Source of the DNA: Candidatus Endomicrobium embiratermitis
GTDB taxonomy: Bacteria > Elusimicrobiota > Endomicrobiia > Endomicrobiales > Endomicrobiaceae
Assembly: GCA_009781315.1 (NCBI GenBank)
Contig: WQYI01000005.1
Coordinates: 1-64,000, forward strand
Length of the DNA: 64,000 nucleotides
Direction of reading: 5' to 3'
Under the pieces are notes generated by a model. It searched no databases, was not told where the DNA came from, and worked only from the letters and a program-made list of their open reading frames with translations. Positions 32,344 through 41,149 of the stretch are shown here, piece by piece. The position numbers were made by a program, and so were the translations under genes. Every line of letters starts with the position of its first letter. The stretch's first letter is position 1.

Positions 32344-32532
32344 CTAATTTTTCTTTTCAATTTTTCTTAGGATTATCTCCAGAGGACAAAACTTTGTGAA
32401 CGCGGATTGAAGTAAATTGATTCCGACAAACGTCGTAAACCATAACCAGTAATGAGAGTGAACATAAGCTAAAGCCAAACTTATCAAAACAAATGACCCA
32501 GCAAAAGCCCTTATTTGATTTTCAATTGTCAT
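32344..32532 (-). CDS. Small DUF2892 (YgaP-type) membrane protein
   Basis: 62 residues with two hydrophobic segments (about 10-25 and 29-45). The C-terminal signature LLQSAFTKFCPLEIIL matches the YgaP-like transmembrane family (DUF2892), in which a Cys-Pro pair follows the second helix. The function of the free-standing domain is unknown. Some relatives are fused to rhodanese domains, which suggests sulfur handling, but no rhodanese lies here. It overlaps mazG by 11 bases and is translated after it. Confidence 0.82.
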   Translation of the reverse strand: MTIENQIRAFAGSFVLISLALAYVHSHYWLWFTTFVGINLLQSAFTKFCPLEIILRKIEKKN

Positions 32533-32965
32533 TATTAGACTCCTCCTGTTTTTTATACGCTGATTTTTTCTTTTTACCGGCTTTTTCTTTGGCTTTCACC
32601 TCTTTCCACATTTCTTCTATGTCTTTTGTGGTTTTTACCTTGTAATTGCCGAAAACGTGAGGATGTCTGCGGATAAGTTTTTTGTTCAGAGTATTTATTA
32701 CCGCGGTTATATCGAAGTTTCTGTTTTCTTTGGCTATCTGTGCGTGAAAAACAACCTGCAACAGTATGTCGCCCAATTCTTCTTCAAGATTTTTAAAGTC
32801 TTTATTTTTCACCGCAAGCTTTAATTCTTTGCTTTCGGAAATAAGATATTTCACAAGGGATTCGTGCGTTTGTTCTTTATCCCACATACAGCCGTTTTTA
32901 GAACGCAATTTTGCCATAATATCTACCAGCTTTTCAAAATCCCTCAAATATCTTTTCATTTTCAT
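32522..32965 (-). CDS. mazG: MazG-type nucleotide pyrophosphohydrolase
   Basis: 147 residues, a single MazG domain rather than the two-domain E. coli form. It shows CMWDKEQTHESL, the metal-binding ExxE patterns in SESKELKLAV and LEEELGDILLQVVFHA, and RRHPHVFG. The family hydrolyses non-canonical or alarmone nucleotides to the monophosphate and pyrophosphate. The C-terminal ~25 residues are lysine-rich. It lies upstream of and overlaps the DUF2892 gene. A heptamer-arm hairpin fills the gap between comM and this gene. Confidence 0.9.
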   Translation of the reverse strand: MKMKRYLRDFEKLVDIMAKLRSKNGCMWDKEQTHESLVKYLISESKELKLAVKNKDFKNLEEELGDILLQVVFHAQIAKENRNFDITAVINTLNKKLIRRHPHVFGNYKVKTTKDIEEMWKEVKAKEKAGKKKKSAYKKQEESNNDN

Positions 32966-32975
32966 TACCTTTATT

Positions 32976-33103
32976 TAACGGCAAAGTTGGAAGTGGAAAG
33001 TGAAAAGAGGAAATGCTGTGTTTCTGCAAAGTCGAAACCTATTAAGTTTTCACCAAGTGAAAACACAATATTTTCACTTTTAACTTTGCACTTTTCACTT
33101 TGA
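32976..33103. repeat. Heptamer-arm hairpin element between comM and mazG
   Basis: Begins AACGGCAAAG, then GTGGAAAGTGAAAAG units. The right arm has TTTTCACTTTTAACTTTGC and CACTTTTCACTTTG. The centre has two small hairpins: one imperfect around GTTTCTGCAAAGTCGAAAC, one perfect at GTTTTCACCAAGTGAAAAC. Confidence 0.8.
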
Positions 33104-33113
33104 TTTTCGCTTC

Positions 33114-34631
33114 TTATCTGTCAAAGGATCGGTATTGCACGGCTTCGGCAATATGTCCGCTTTTTATGGTTTCGCTGTTTTCCAAATCCGCTATTGTTCT
33201 TGCGACTTTCAATATTCTGTCATAAGCGCGGGCTGAAAAATTAAGTCTTTCTATCGCGGTTTTCAAAGTTTCTTCGGCTTTGGCGTCTAAAACGCAAAAC
33301 TTTTTTATGTCTTTTACGTTCATTTGGGAATTGGCGTATATTTTGGATTTTTTTAACCGGAAACTTTGTTTCTCTCTTGCGTTTATAACGCGCTTTCTTA
33401 TTTCCGAAGAACTTTCTCCGGAAGAATTCATCTGCGCAAGTTCCGAAACTTTTAACGCGGGAACCTCTATATGCATATCTATTCTGTCAAGCAATGGTCC
33501 CGAGATTTTATTTCTGTATTTTTGCACCTGATAAGGATTGCATACGCACTGTTTTTCCCTATGCCCGAGATTTCCGCACGGACACGGATTCATGGCAGCC
33601 ACAAGCATAAACGATGCCGGAAAAGTTATGCTGTTTTTCGCACGCGATACCGATATGCATTTATCTTCCAAGGGCTGCCTCAATATTTCCAAAGCGTCTC
33701 TGCGAAACTCCGCAAACTCATCGAGAAATAAAACTCCGTTATGCGCAAGGCTTACTTCGCCCGGTCTGGGGTAATTTCCGCCGCCCGCCAAAGCCACGGC
33801 GGAAGCCGTGTGATGAGGGTTTCTGAAAGTTCTTTGTTTTATAAGCCCGCCGGAAAAATTGTGGCCTAAAGCAGACCAGATTTTTGTCGTTTCGACAGAT
33901 TCATCAAAAGACATAGGAGGCAAAATTCCCGGAATTCTTTTGGCTATCATAGTTTTGCCTGAACCAGGAGGTCCGGACATTATCATGTTATGGCTGCCCG
34001 CGGCCGCAATTTCCGCAGCTCTTTTTACGGCAAGCTGACCTTTGATATCCGCAAAATCATATTCGCTTTCAAAAAATTCGCCAACTTCGCCCGTATCATA
34101 GACAAACGGTTCAGGCATTATTTCGCCGTTGATAAATTTAACGACATCCGAAAGATTTTTAAAGGAATAAACATTTACGTTTTTTGCGACAGCGGCTTCC
34201 TGTCTGTTCGAAAAGGGAACTATAAATTTTTCAATGCCGTTTTTGTTAAGTCCTAACGCTATCGGAAGAACTCCTTTGACTTTTCGTATCGAACCGTCTA
34301 AAGCCAGTTCCCCTGCCGCGCAAAAATGCTTTAATTTTTCTTTACCGATCTTACCGCAAGACGAAAGAATCCCTAAGGCTATCGGCAAATCAAAAGCCCC
34401 GCCTTCTTTTTTAATGTCGGCAGGCGCAAGATTTACGGTGATTTTTTTGGAAGGGAAATCAAAACCGGAATTTTTTAAGGCGGCTACAACCCTGTCGCGG
34501 GACTCTTTTACCGCGGCATCAGGAAGCCCGACTATGGAAAAAACAGGCATCCCCGAAGATATATAGGTTTCAATCTCAATTAAATTTGCGTCTATACCGT
34601 TAATCGCGGCGGAATAAATGAGGGAAATCAT
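33114..34631 (-). CDS. comM: YifB/ComM-family AAA+ ATPase (Mg-chelatase-like)
   Basis: 505 residues. An N-terminal Lon-S5-like domain (about 1-170) contains GLPDAAVKESRDRV and APADIKKEGGAFDLPIALG. The AAA+ module has Walker A GPPGSGKT and Walker B GVLFLDEFAEF. CPCGNLGH and C-VCNPY supply a cysteine pair set. The C-terminal Mg_chelatase_C part has LNFSARAYDRILKVARTIADL. ComM is a hexameric helicase that extends branch migration during natural transformation in some bacteria. Whether this organism takes up DNA cannot be read from the window. Confidence 0.93.
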   Translation of the reverse strand: MISLIYSAAINGIDANLIEIETYISSGMPVFSIVGLPDAAVKESRDRVVAALKNSGFDFPSKKITVNLAPADIKKEGGAFDLPIALGILSSCGKIGKEKLKHFCAAGELALDGSIRKVKGVLPIALGLNKNGIEKFIVPFSNRQEAAVAKNVNVYSFKNLSDVVKFINGEIMPEPFVYDTGEVGEFFESEYDFADIKGQLAVKRAAEIAAAGSHNMIMSGPPGSGKTMIAKRIPGILPPMSFDESVETTKIWSALGHNFSGGLIKQRTFRNPHHTASAVALAGGGNYPRPGEVSLAHNGVLFLDEFAEFRRDALEILRQPLEDKCISVSRAKNSITFPASFMLVAAMNPCPCGNLGHREKQCVCNPYQVQKYRNKISGPLLDRIDMHIEVPALKVSELAQMNSSGESSSEIRKRVINAREKQSFRLKKSKIYANSQMNVKDIKKFCVLDAKAEETLKTAIERLNFSARAYDRILKVARTIADLENSETIKSGHIAEAVQYRSFDR

Positions 34632-34658
34632 AATGAAAACTCTTATATTTATCTAAAA

Positions 34659-35087
34659 TTATTTATCTTTGGATTTACCTAATGATTTAACATACTGTAT
34701 GTGGGCAGCCATTTTAAAATCATCGCCTTTTATATGATTAACAAGCCAGCTCGCTACGGTTTGTATAGTACTTTCTAAAATAGAATCGGTATAACCTTCT
34801 TCTTCAAGTTTCGCTACGAGCTCGCCTACTGTACGTTTAAAATCACGGTGGTACATTTTATGGTTTAATATATCATGATAATTGTATTCTTCCTGAAGTT
34901 TCTCTTCATCCGCGAAATGCTTTATAACATAAGCAGTCAAAAATTCCATTGTTCTGGAAAGTTCGCCTACCCCTTTACCTTGAACGTAAACATCAACAAG
35001 ATTATTTAACATTGAAAATAATTCTTTGTGCTGGTTATCTATTATTTCGTTTCCTGTTTCAAAATCACTGCTCCATTCATATTTCAT
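34659..35087 (-). CDS. Bacteriohemerythrin
   Basis: 142 residues, one hemerythrin domain. The diiron ligands follow the known pattern: DNQHKELF, HFADEEKLQEE, HKMYHRDF and the C-terminal HIKGDD. It binds O2 at a non-heme diiron site. In an anaerobe the likely roles are oxygen sensing, scavenging or delivery to detoxifying enzymes. There is no fused kinase or chemoreceptor domain. It stands alone between comM and a small membrane protein gene. Confidence 0.93.
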   Translation of the reverse strand: MKYEWSSDFETGNEIIDNQHKELFSMLNNLVDVYVQGKGVGELSRTMEFLTAYVIKHFADEEKLQEEYNYHDILNHKMYHRDFKRTVGELVAKLEEEGYTDSILESTIQTVASWLVNHIKGDDFKMAAHIQYVKSLGKSKDK

Positions 35088-35167
35088 ATTAGCTCTCCGA
35101 CATTATTGTATCCATTTTAGACCGCTATTTCCAGACACTGCATCCTTGTTTTACATTATTATTTTAA

Positions 35168-35494
35168 TCAGTACTCTATCATTTTAAAAAATACGACAAA
35201 AACCGCAGCGTAACATAAAACCGTAAAAATAGTCCAAAACGTTTTAGCAAGCGTTTCTTTTGAAGGTATTTTAAATATTCCGCGTATTACCATATATGAA
35301 ATTTTAACTAAAAAGAAGAGCGTCATTGCAATCAAAAAACAAACCGCCGCAATTAACGCAAAAACTACAAGCGAGCCTGCCAGAAACCCCGACATAAGTC
35401 CGGTAAGAATAAGCTGTTTGGTTATAAAATAATATAATACCGAGCTCATCGCGTATAAAATTATAAGAAAAATCCATTTTTTGTTATAAAACAT
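35168..35494 (-). CDS. Small integral membrane protein
   Basis: 108 residues from the ATG at 35494, chosen because it begins two bases after the stop of the upstream TPR gene and is preceded by GAGGT; a longer frame would overlap that gene. Three to four hydrophobic segments are visible (about 6-28, 34-63 and 85-103), separated by short loops; the segment SKETLAKTFW lies before the last one. No family is recognised. The close spacing shows that it is co-expressed with the TPR protein. Confidence 0.7.
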   Translation of the reverse strand: MFYNKKWIFLIILYAMSSVLYYFITKQLILTGLMSGFLAGSLVVFALIAAVCFLIAMTLFFLVKISYMVIRGIFKIPSKETLAKTFWTIFTVLCYAAVFVVFFKMIEY

Positions 35495-35496
35495 TT

Positions 35497-36516
35497 TTAC
35501 CTCAAATCTATTCCTATATTCTTCAATTCGTAGACCGCGTCGTCGCTGCCGCAATAAGCGGCTTTTTTAAGATACTCTACGGCGTCGATTTTTCTGCCTA
35601 TTTCTTTATACGCCATACCAAGCAGATAGTTGGCTTTGTCGCTGTCCGGATTAATCCTAAAAGCCTGAAGCGCCCAAAAAACCGCATCGTCAAAATAAGC
35701 GTCGTCATAATAAATTTGTCCGATTTTTATGTACGGCACTATATAATCCGGACCTACCGCTATGGATTTCTTATATTTAAGCATCGCGGTATCTTTATCG
35801 TTCATTTTTAAGTACATATCGCCGAGATTACAATAGGCCGCAGCAAAAGAATAATCGTTGTCTATAGCTCTCTGGTAATAATCCGCGGCCTCTTTATATC
35901 TTTCTTCTTCCCTGAAAGTATGTCCTATCAAATTGTAAAAACCGGCCTTACTGAAATTGCTCGCAAGCAGCGCCCTCCTATACCAACTTCTGGCATTTTC
36001 CTGCATACCGCAGTTGCGGTAACTCAAACCTATAAGAATATAAGCCTTTTCCATAGCGGGAGACAGATTAATCGCTTTTTCAAGATATTTTATACCCTGT
36101 ATAAATTGGTCTGAATTATTCGACGCGTAAGCTTTTTGGTAATAGGCGTTTCCGAGAGAATAATAAGTCTCGGCGTTGTAGGGATCTATTTCCTCGGAAA
36201 GCTTTAAATTTTTTATCGCCGAATCGTAATTGCCGAGTTTTAAAAGAGCAATCGCGTAATTTCTGAAAATTTCCGAACCTTCGGCGCCTAAACTTATGGC
36301 TTTGTCAAAATATTTAGCCGCCATAAAATATTGTTCTTTTATATAATGAGTGTTGGCTTTATGTAAAATAACGTCTTTGGAATAACTTTTATTTTTTATG
36401 ACATAAACCGCGCAGCACGCCAATACAAAACACAACGTCAAAATAACGCTTATTTTGAAGTTCTTATCGATTTTCTTTTTACTTAAGGCTTTATGCACAA
36501 ATGATTTCGCCGTCAT
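35497..36516 (-). CDS. Membrane-anchored TPR protein
   Basis: 339 residues. One N-terminal membrane segment (about 22-40) is followed by roughly eight TPR units, for example FMAAKYFDKAISLG, AIKNLKLSEEIDPYNAETYYSLG, AADYYQRAIDNDYSFAAAYCNLGDMY and DSDKANYLLGMAYKEIG. TPR arrays are protein-contact scaffolds. The topology places the array in the periplasm if the first segment is an uncleaved signal anchor. It lies 22 bases from the exported beta-CASP nuclease gene and just ahead of a small membrane protein, so the three may form one unit. Confidence 0.85.
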   Translation of the reverse strand: MTAKSFVHKALSKKKIDKNFKISVILTLCFVLACCAVYVIKNKSYSKDVILHKANTHYIKEQYFMAAKYFDKAISLGAEGSEIFRNYAIALLKLGNYDSAIKNLKLSEEIDPYNAETYYSLGNAYYQKAYASNNSDQFIQGIKYLEKAINLSPAMEKAYILIGLSYRNCGMQENARSWYRRALLASNFSKAGFYNLIGHTFREEERYKEAADYYQRAIDNDYSFAAAYCNLGDMYLKMNDKDTAMLKYKKSIAVGPDYIVPYIKIGQIYYDDAYFDDAVFWALQAFRINPDSDKANYLLGMAYKEIGRKIDAVEYLKKAAYCGSDDAVYELKNIGIDLR

Positions 36517-36538
36517 ACTTTTATTATAGGATACCTTT

Positions 36539-38095
36539 TTAATTTACACAATCTATTTTTTCTTCCGTACGGGTTTTGAAAACGTTTTTATATCCGCTCC
36601 GTTTAAGAGACTTGAGCGCCGCCGAAGAATTTTTGTCATCGGAATGTATCAGGAATATTTTCGCGTCTTTATTCTGTTTTGAAAGCCATTTCTCAAGCGT
36701 ATCAAAATCCGGATGGTCTGAAAATATTTCGTATTTTTTTATTTTCGCGCGCGTTTTTACTCCGGCAAGGCCTTTGCCGGCAAGAAGTTTTCCGGCATTG
36801 CTTGACGGACGGACGTAATTAACTATCATAATAAAAACGTTGTCTTTAGGAACTAATTTTGAAACGAATTTTCCGGACATTCCCTTGTCCATATCGCCGC
36901 TTGAAGAAATAAGAATCATCTGTTTGTCATAACTTCTTACGGGCTGAAGCCTGGTGTTTTCCGGCAAAATCGTTCCTGTTTTATAAACGTCTTCAAAAAA
37001 CCATTCGCCGGTATTTTTCAACAACTCTTTTTGATACGCGCTAGTTATCGCATTGGCGCTTGGCGAAACGGAATATATAGAAATATTTTCGGAAAGCATT
37101 TTCGCGTCCTGCATAAGCTTAAGTTCGTATAACACTTTTTGGGTTCTGTTAAACGAAAGCGCGGGAATCCAGACTATTTTACCTTTTGACAAAGCCTCTT
37201 CCAAATCTTTTCGAAAAATATCGTAACCTTTCTTTGAAAAATTTTCTCTCTTTCCCGCATAAGTCGATTCGACAAAAATAACGTCGGCTTTTTGGGGGAT
37301 ATCAAACATTCCGTTAAGCCTCGAATAACCGCTGCCCAAATCTCCCGAAAACAGGATTTTTCTGCCTTTTATCGCAAACATAACGCTTGCGGAACCCGGG
37401 ACATGCCCCGCGTCTATAAACTTAAAATTTATTCCTTCCGGAAACGAAATTTCTTGAAACAAGCTTTCTTCGCCGTACTCTTTTGTTATAAAAAATTTTT
37501 CAATATTCTCCGCTTCTTTGGCGCTGCATTCTTTACAAAGCCTGAAAGGCACTCTTTCTTCTTTTTTAACTTCCGATAAAAGCATAATTTTATTTGATTC
37601 TTCTATAGTTTTTATATTTTTTCTGCAATTATCTTTCCAGTGTATTACAACGCTGGTATTGGAATCAACGGACTTATTTTTCTGGCTCTGCGACCAAAAC
37701 CATTTTCTTTCAATCAAATCAAAACCGTTTCTTTCCCTAAAAAGAGCAAGCGCTAATTCTTTTGTAGCCCGGGTCGAATATATTTTTCCTTTGAAACCTT
37801 TGTTTATTAAAAGAGGAATCCTCCCCGAATGGTCTAAATGAGCATGCGTTAAAATTAAAGCGTCGGCGTTTATAAGTTCCTCAGGCATATAAAAATTTTT
37901 GGAATCGGAGTTTTCTTCGTTGTCATTGTCTTCCATAAAAAGACCGCAATCTATTATTATTTTTTTGCCTTCGGCTTCAAGCAAAAAACAACTGCCGGAA
38001 ACCATACCCGCGGCGCCGTAAGGAGTAACTGTTACGTCCGCCCATACAATAACCGAAAATATTAAAATAAATATAAACGCAGTAAGTTTTTTCAT
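36539..38095 (-). CDS. Metallo-beta-lactamase/beta-CASP nuclease with a signal peptide
   Basis: 518 residues. A signal peptide (MKKLTAFIFILIFSVIVWA) precedes the mature start, DVTVTPYGAAGMVSGSCFLLE. The MBL core has LTHAHLDHSGRIPLL (HxHxDH zinc site), a late HVPGSASVMF and SGDLGSGY. The beta-CASP module has FVESTYAGKREN, then VWIPALSFNRTQKVLYEL and the C-terminal SDHPDFDTLEKW. Such proteins are RNA 3'-end nucleases (CPSF73/RNase J relatives) and act in the cytoplasm. Here the signal peptide predicts export, which is unusual. An insertion of about 100 residues between the HxHxDH site and HVPG contains CRK and CKEC cysteines. The substrate could be extracellular RNA or DNA, or the leader could be a membrane anchor. 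Confidence 0.88.
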   Translation of the reverse strand: MKKLTAFIFILIFSVIVWADVTVTPYGAAGMVSGSCFLLEAEGKKIIIDCGLFMEDNDNEENSDSKNFYMPEELINADALILTHAHLDHSGRIPLLINKGFKGKIYSTRATKELALALFRERNGFDLIERKWFWSQSQKNKSVDSNTSVVIHWKDNCRKNIKTIEESNKIMLLSEVKKEERVPFRLCKECSAKEAENIEKFFITKEYGEESLFQEISFPEGINFKFIDAGHVPGSASVMFAIKGRKILFSGDLGSGYSRLNGMFDIPQKADVIFVESTYAGKRENFSKKGYDIFRKDLEEALSKGKIVWIPALSFNRTQKVLYELKLMQDAKMLSENISIYSVSPSANAITSAYQKELLKNTGEWFFEDVYKTGTILPENTRLQPVRSYDKQMILISSSGDMDKGMSGKFVSKLVPKDNVFIMIVNYVRPSSNAGKLLAGKGLAGVKTRAKIKKYEIFSDHPDFDTLEKWLSKQNKDAKIFLIHSDDKNSSAALKSLKRSGYKNVFKTRTEEKIDCVN

Positions 38096-38106
38096 AAACC
38101 TTGAAA

Positions 38107-38207
38107 AATTAACAATTTACAATTAACAAATAACAATTATGTTTGCTTTTCCGTATTATTACTTTTTTTATTTGTCAATTGTTATTTGTAAACTGTTAAT
38201 TGCCGTT
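38107..38207. repeat. Heptamer-arm hairpin element between argS and the beta-CASP gene
   Basis: The left arm has ATTAACAATTTACAATTAAC and AAATAACAATT. The right arm has CAATTGTTATTTGTAAACTG and TTAATTGCCGTT. The right end carries the TGCCGTT signature. The units are the same class as at 24432-24541 and 62721-62798. Confidence 0.8.
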
Positions 38208-38208
38208 A

Positions 38209-39855
38209 TTACATTTTCTCAGGCGTTGAAACGCCAAGCAGCCCTAAACCGTTTTTAATTATTACGCAAACCGCTTCTATTAATTTCAATCTTGCGGATG
38301 TCAGAGCGGAATCGTCGCTTAAAACTCTGCATTTCTCGTAGAATTTATGATAAATGTCGGCAAGTTCTATCAAATATGAAGTGAAATGATGCGGGCTCAT
38401 TGTTTTTTCGCATAACGACAGAGTGTCGCAAAAAGCGGTAAGCTGTTTTATTAAAGCGCGCTCCTCTTTCGTATTAAGCAAAGAAAAATCGGCGTTTTTG
38501 GTTATATCGGTTCTGCTTTTGCTTTCCCTGAAAATCGAATTGCAGCGGGCATTAACATACTGCACGTAAAACACGGGGTTTTCGCTTGACTGTTTTTTTG
38601 CAAGTTCCAAATCAAATTCAAGCTGAGAATCCGGAGCGCGAAGCAAAAAGAAAAAACGGCAGGCGTCTTTACCTACTTCATCGACAACCTCTTTAAGAGT
38701 TATAAATTCGCCGGTGCGCGTGGACATAGCGACAGGCTGGCCGTTTCTTACAAGAGACACAAGCTGATATAAAACAACTTTTAAAGCCTCTTTCGGAAAA
38801 CCAAGCATCTGCACGCAGGCGTTGATTCTTGCCACATAACCGTGATGGTCGGCTCCCCAAAGATTTACTAGTTTTGTAAAACCTCTTTCAAACTTATTTT
38901 TATGATACGCGACGTCGGAAGCCAGATAAGTATATCTGCCGTCGGAACGTTTTAGAACTCTGTCTTTATCGTCGCCGAATTTTGTCGAAGCAAGCCACAA
39001 AGCGTCATCTTTTACATAAGCGTCACCTTTACTTACAAGATATTCGCATGCTTTATCGACTTCAGTTTTACCGTTTTTATCTTGATCAAGCGCGATAGCG
39101 CCTTCGGAGAACCAATTGTCAAACTCTACTGCAAAATCTTTCAAATCGATTTCAATCGTCGCGAGTATATCTTTTACCGCTTCTTTTTTAAAATCTATTT
39201 CGTCAATATTTCTGCCTTCGTCAACAAGCCTTTTCGCTATATCTTTTATATAATCGCCCTGATAATGATCTGCCGGAAATGGGACTTCGTCCCCCATTAA
39301 CTGTAAATATCTTACTCTTGCGGATTCGGCTAAAACAAGCATTTGGTTTCCGACATCGTTTAAATAATATTCTTTTGTCGTGTTATAACCAAGATGTTTT
39401 AAAATTCTGGCAAGAGAATCTCCTATTGCGGCTCCCCGCCCGTGCCCTATATGCAAAGGGCCCGTAGGATTTGCCGAGACAAACTCTACCATAATTTTTT
39501 CTTTATTATTTGAAGCCTTGCTTCCGTATTTATCTTTTTCGGAAACAATCTTTTTAAGTTCGTCAAAAAGAACTTCGTCCTTTAAATGAAGATTTATAAA
39601 TCCGGCGCCGGCTATATCGGCTTTATTTATAATATCGCCCATACCGCTTAAAATTAAATCTATAATTTCCGCGGCAATGTTTCTGGGATTTGCTTTTATT
39701 TTTTTCGCGATAAGCATAGCGGCATTAACGGCAAAATCCGCGGCAATGTTTTTCGGCGGCTCTTCTACCGAAAAAACAAAGTTTTCAATGCCTTTTTCCT
39801 TTGCGTATTTTCCGATAATTTCTTCAAGTTTTTCGGTAAGCTGTTGTTTTATCAT
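38209..39855 (-). CDS. argS: Arginyl-tRNA synthetase
   Basis: 548 residues. The N-terminal Add1-like domain is followed by the class I core with VSANPTGPLHIGHGRGAAIG (HIGH motif). The KMSKS equivalent is the MSTRTGEFITL block, as is usual in many ArgS enzymes, and WGADHHGYVARI is present. The C-terminal DALR anticodon-binding domain ends LGLLGVSTPEKM. It charges tRNA-Arg. The gene is flanked on both sides by heptamer-arm hairpins. Confidence 0.97.
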   Translation of the reverse strand: MIKQQLTEKLEEIIGKYAKEKGIENFVFSVEEPPKNIAADFAVNAAMLIAKKIKANPRNIAAEIIDLILSGMGDIINKADIAGAGFINLHLKDEVLFDELKKIVSEKDKYGSKASNNKEKIMVEFVSANPTGPLHIGHGRGAAIGDSLARILKHLGYNTTKEYYLNDVGNQMLVLAESARVRYLQLMGDEVPFPADHYQGDYIKDIAKRLVDEGRNIDEIDFKKEAVKDILATIEIDLKDFAVEFDNWFSEGAIALDQDKNGKTEVDKACEYLVSKGDAYVKDDALWLASTKFGDDKDRVLKRSDGRYTYLASDVAYHKNKFERGFTKLVNLWGADHHGYVARINACVQMLGFPKEALKVVLYQLVSLVRNGQPVAMSTRTGEFITLKEVVDEVGKDACRFFFLLRAPDSQLEFDLELAKKQSSENPVFYVQYVNARCNSIFRESKSRTDITKNADFSLLNTKEERALIKQLTAFCDTLSLCEKTMSPHHFTSYLIELADIYHKFYEKCRVLSDDSALTSARLKLIEAVCVIIKNGLGLLGVSTPEKM

Positions 39856-39880
39856 TTTATTTTCCGTTTTAATATTTTAC

Positions 39881-39964
39881 AAGATGAGATGCTGAGAAGT
39901 TGAGAGGAGCTCCGGTCGTTAAAGTTTTTGCCGTTGCCCAACCTCTCAGCTTCCCATCTTCTGT
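39881..39964. repeat. Heptamer-arm hairpin element between the nitroreductase gene and argS
   Basis: The left arm is AGATGAGATGCTGAGAAGTT then GAGAGG. The right arm is CAACCTCTCAGCTTCCCATC. The centre contains CCGTTGCCC, also present at 47061-47156. Same unit class as 23568-23655. Confidence 0.75.
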
Positions 39965-39966
39965 AG

Positions 39967-40467
39967 TTACTGCCATTTTTCATACTTTATTTTTTCAGGC
40001 TGCCAGCCGTTTTTCGGCGGGTTACTGTCCGCGGATTTCCCGATTACAACAAGCGAAAACGGTTTTATGTTTTCGGGAAGTTCAAACAGTTTTGAAAACG
40101 CCGCCATACGTTCTTCGTTTCCGTAAATTCCGCACCATACGGAACCGTATTCCCTGGCGGTAGCGGCAAGGAGCATATTCTGCGTAGCCGCCGCGCAATC
40201 CTGCGAAAGATAATTTTCATATACGGCATTTGCGTCCCCGACAATTAAAACGGCGACGGGAGCTTCAAGAATCATTTGCGCGGCCCTGTGAATTTGGGCA
40301 ACTTTTTTATGCGTCTCTTTATCTTTCAATACTATAAACGAAAAACATCTGGTATTTCTTGCAGTCGGCGCGGACATCGCAGCTTTTAAAATATAATTTA
40401 AATCTTCTTCTTTAACGTCATCCCGCGTATATTTTCTTACGCTTTTTCTTTCAAGTAAAATATCCAT
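39967..40467 (-). CDS. Nitroreductase-family FMN oxidoreductase
   Basis: 166 residues, a compact nitroreductase-like fold. N-terminal ERKSVRKYTRDDV carries the FMN-phosphate arginines. SAPTARNTRCFSFIVL, AAATQNMLLAATAREYGSVW and the C-terminal VVIGKSADSNPPKNGWQPEK match the family. Members use NAD(P)H to reduce nitro compounds, quinones or flavins; the natural substrate is not shown. It lies between a DNA-polymerase-type exonuclease gene and argS, with no functional link evident. Confidence 0.88.
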   Translation of the reverse strand: MDILLERKSVRKYTRDDVKEEDLNYILKAAMSAPTARNTRCFSFIVLKDKETHKKVAQIHRAAQMILEAPVAVLIVGDANAVYENYLSQDCAAATQNMLLAATAREYGSVWCGIYGNEERMAAFSKLFELPENIKPFSLVVIGKSADSNPPKNGWQPEKIKYEKWQ

Positions 40468-40483
40468 TTTTACTCCTTGTTCT

Positions 40484-41071
40484 TTAATTAAAAGACTCAG
40501 CTTCTATCGAATCTATGCCTTTTCTGTACATATTTTTAAATATGTACTTGGCGACGGAAACCATAGTCAGTACGTCCGCCATTGCTCTGTGTTTTAAACT
40601 TACTTCAACGCCTATGGTTTCGGCAATGTTTCCCAAAACGTTTGAATCAAAAGAAAAATACTGTCTTGCAAGTTTTAGAGTGTCGATATAACGCGCGTCT
40701 TTTAAAACGATTCCGCTTTCTTTAAGCTCTTTAGAGACAAACGACAAATCAAATTTTGCGTTATGACAGACAATCGTTCCGGTTCCTATAAAATTTACGA
40801 TATCCTTTGCGATATCTTTAAATTCCGGAGCCGTTGAAACCATATCGTCATATATGGAATGAATTTTTGAACACTCCAAAGGAATGGTATGTCCGGGATT
40901 TACCAGCGTTTCATACCTTTCTTCAACGCCGTCCTTAAGTTTAAGCATCGCGATTTCAACTATTTTTGCGCCTTTTAAACAGTCAAGCCCCGTGGTTTCA
41001 ATATCTAAAAATACCAAATCGTCCGGAGATTTGGTATGGAGTATTTTTGAATTTGAAGAATAATTTATCAT
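40484..41071 (-). CDS. DnaQ/epsilon-type 3'-5' exonuclease
   Basis: 195 residues, DEDDh exonuclease. The four acidic residues and general-base His sit in VFLDIETTGLD, CHNAKFDLSFV, and HRAMADVLTM, with an ARYIDTLKLARQYF block between them. It may be the proofreading subunit of DNA polymerase III or a separate repair or RNA-trimming exonuclease; no polymerase domain is attached. A promoter and the gene for a small outer-membrane protein diverge from its 5' side. Confidence 0.88.
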   Translation of the reverse strand: MINYSSNSKILHTKSPDDLVFLDIETTGLDCLKGAKIVEIAMLKLKDGVEERYETLVNPGHTIPLECSKIHSIYDDMVSTAPEFKDIAKDIVNFIGTGTIVCHNAKFDLSFVSKELKESGIVLKDARYIDTLKLARQYFSFDSNVLGNIAETIGVEVSLKHRAMADVLTMVSVAKYIFKNMYRKGIDSIEAESFN

Positions 41072-41083
41072 AATCCGCGCGCC

Positions 41084-41113
41084 TTGTTTTATTGCTCTTT
41101 ATAATTATATAAT
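41084..41113 (+). promoter_or_regulatory. Predicted promoter of the small outer-membrane protein gene
   Basis: TTGTTT (41084-41089), an 18-bp spacer and TATAAT (41108-41113). The ATG at 41150 follows an AGGAGGT ribosome site. Confidence 0.55.
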
Positions 41114-41149
41114 AAATAGGAAGTTTTATAAAACAACAGGAGGTTGTAA

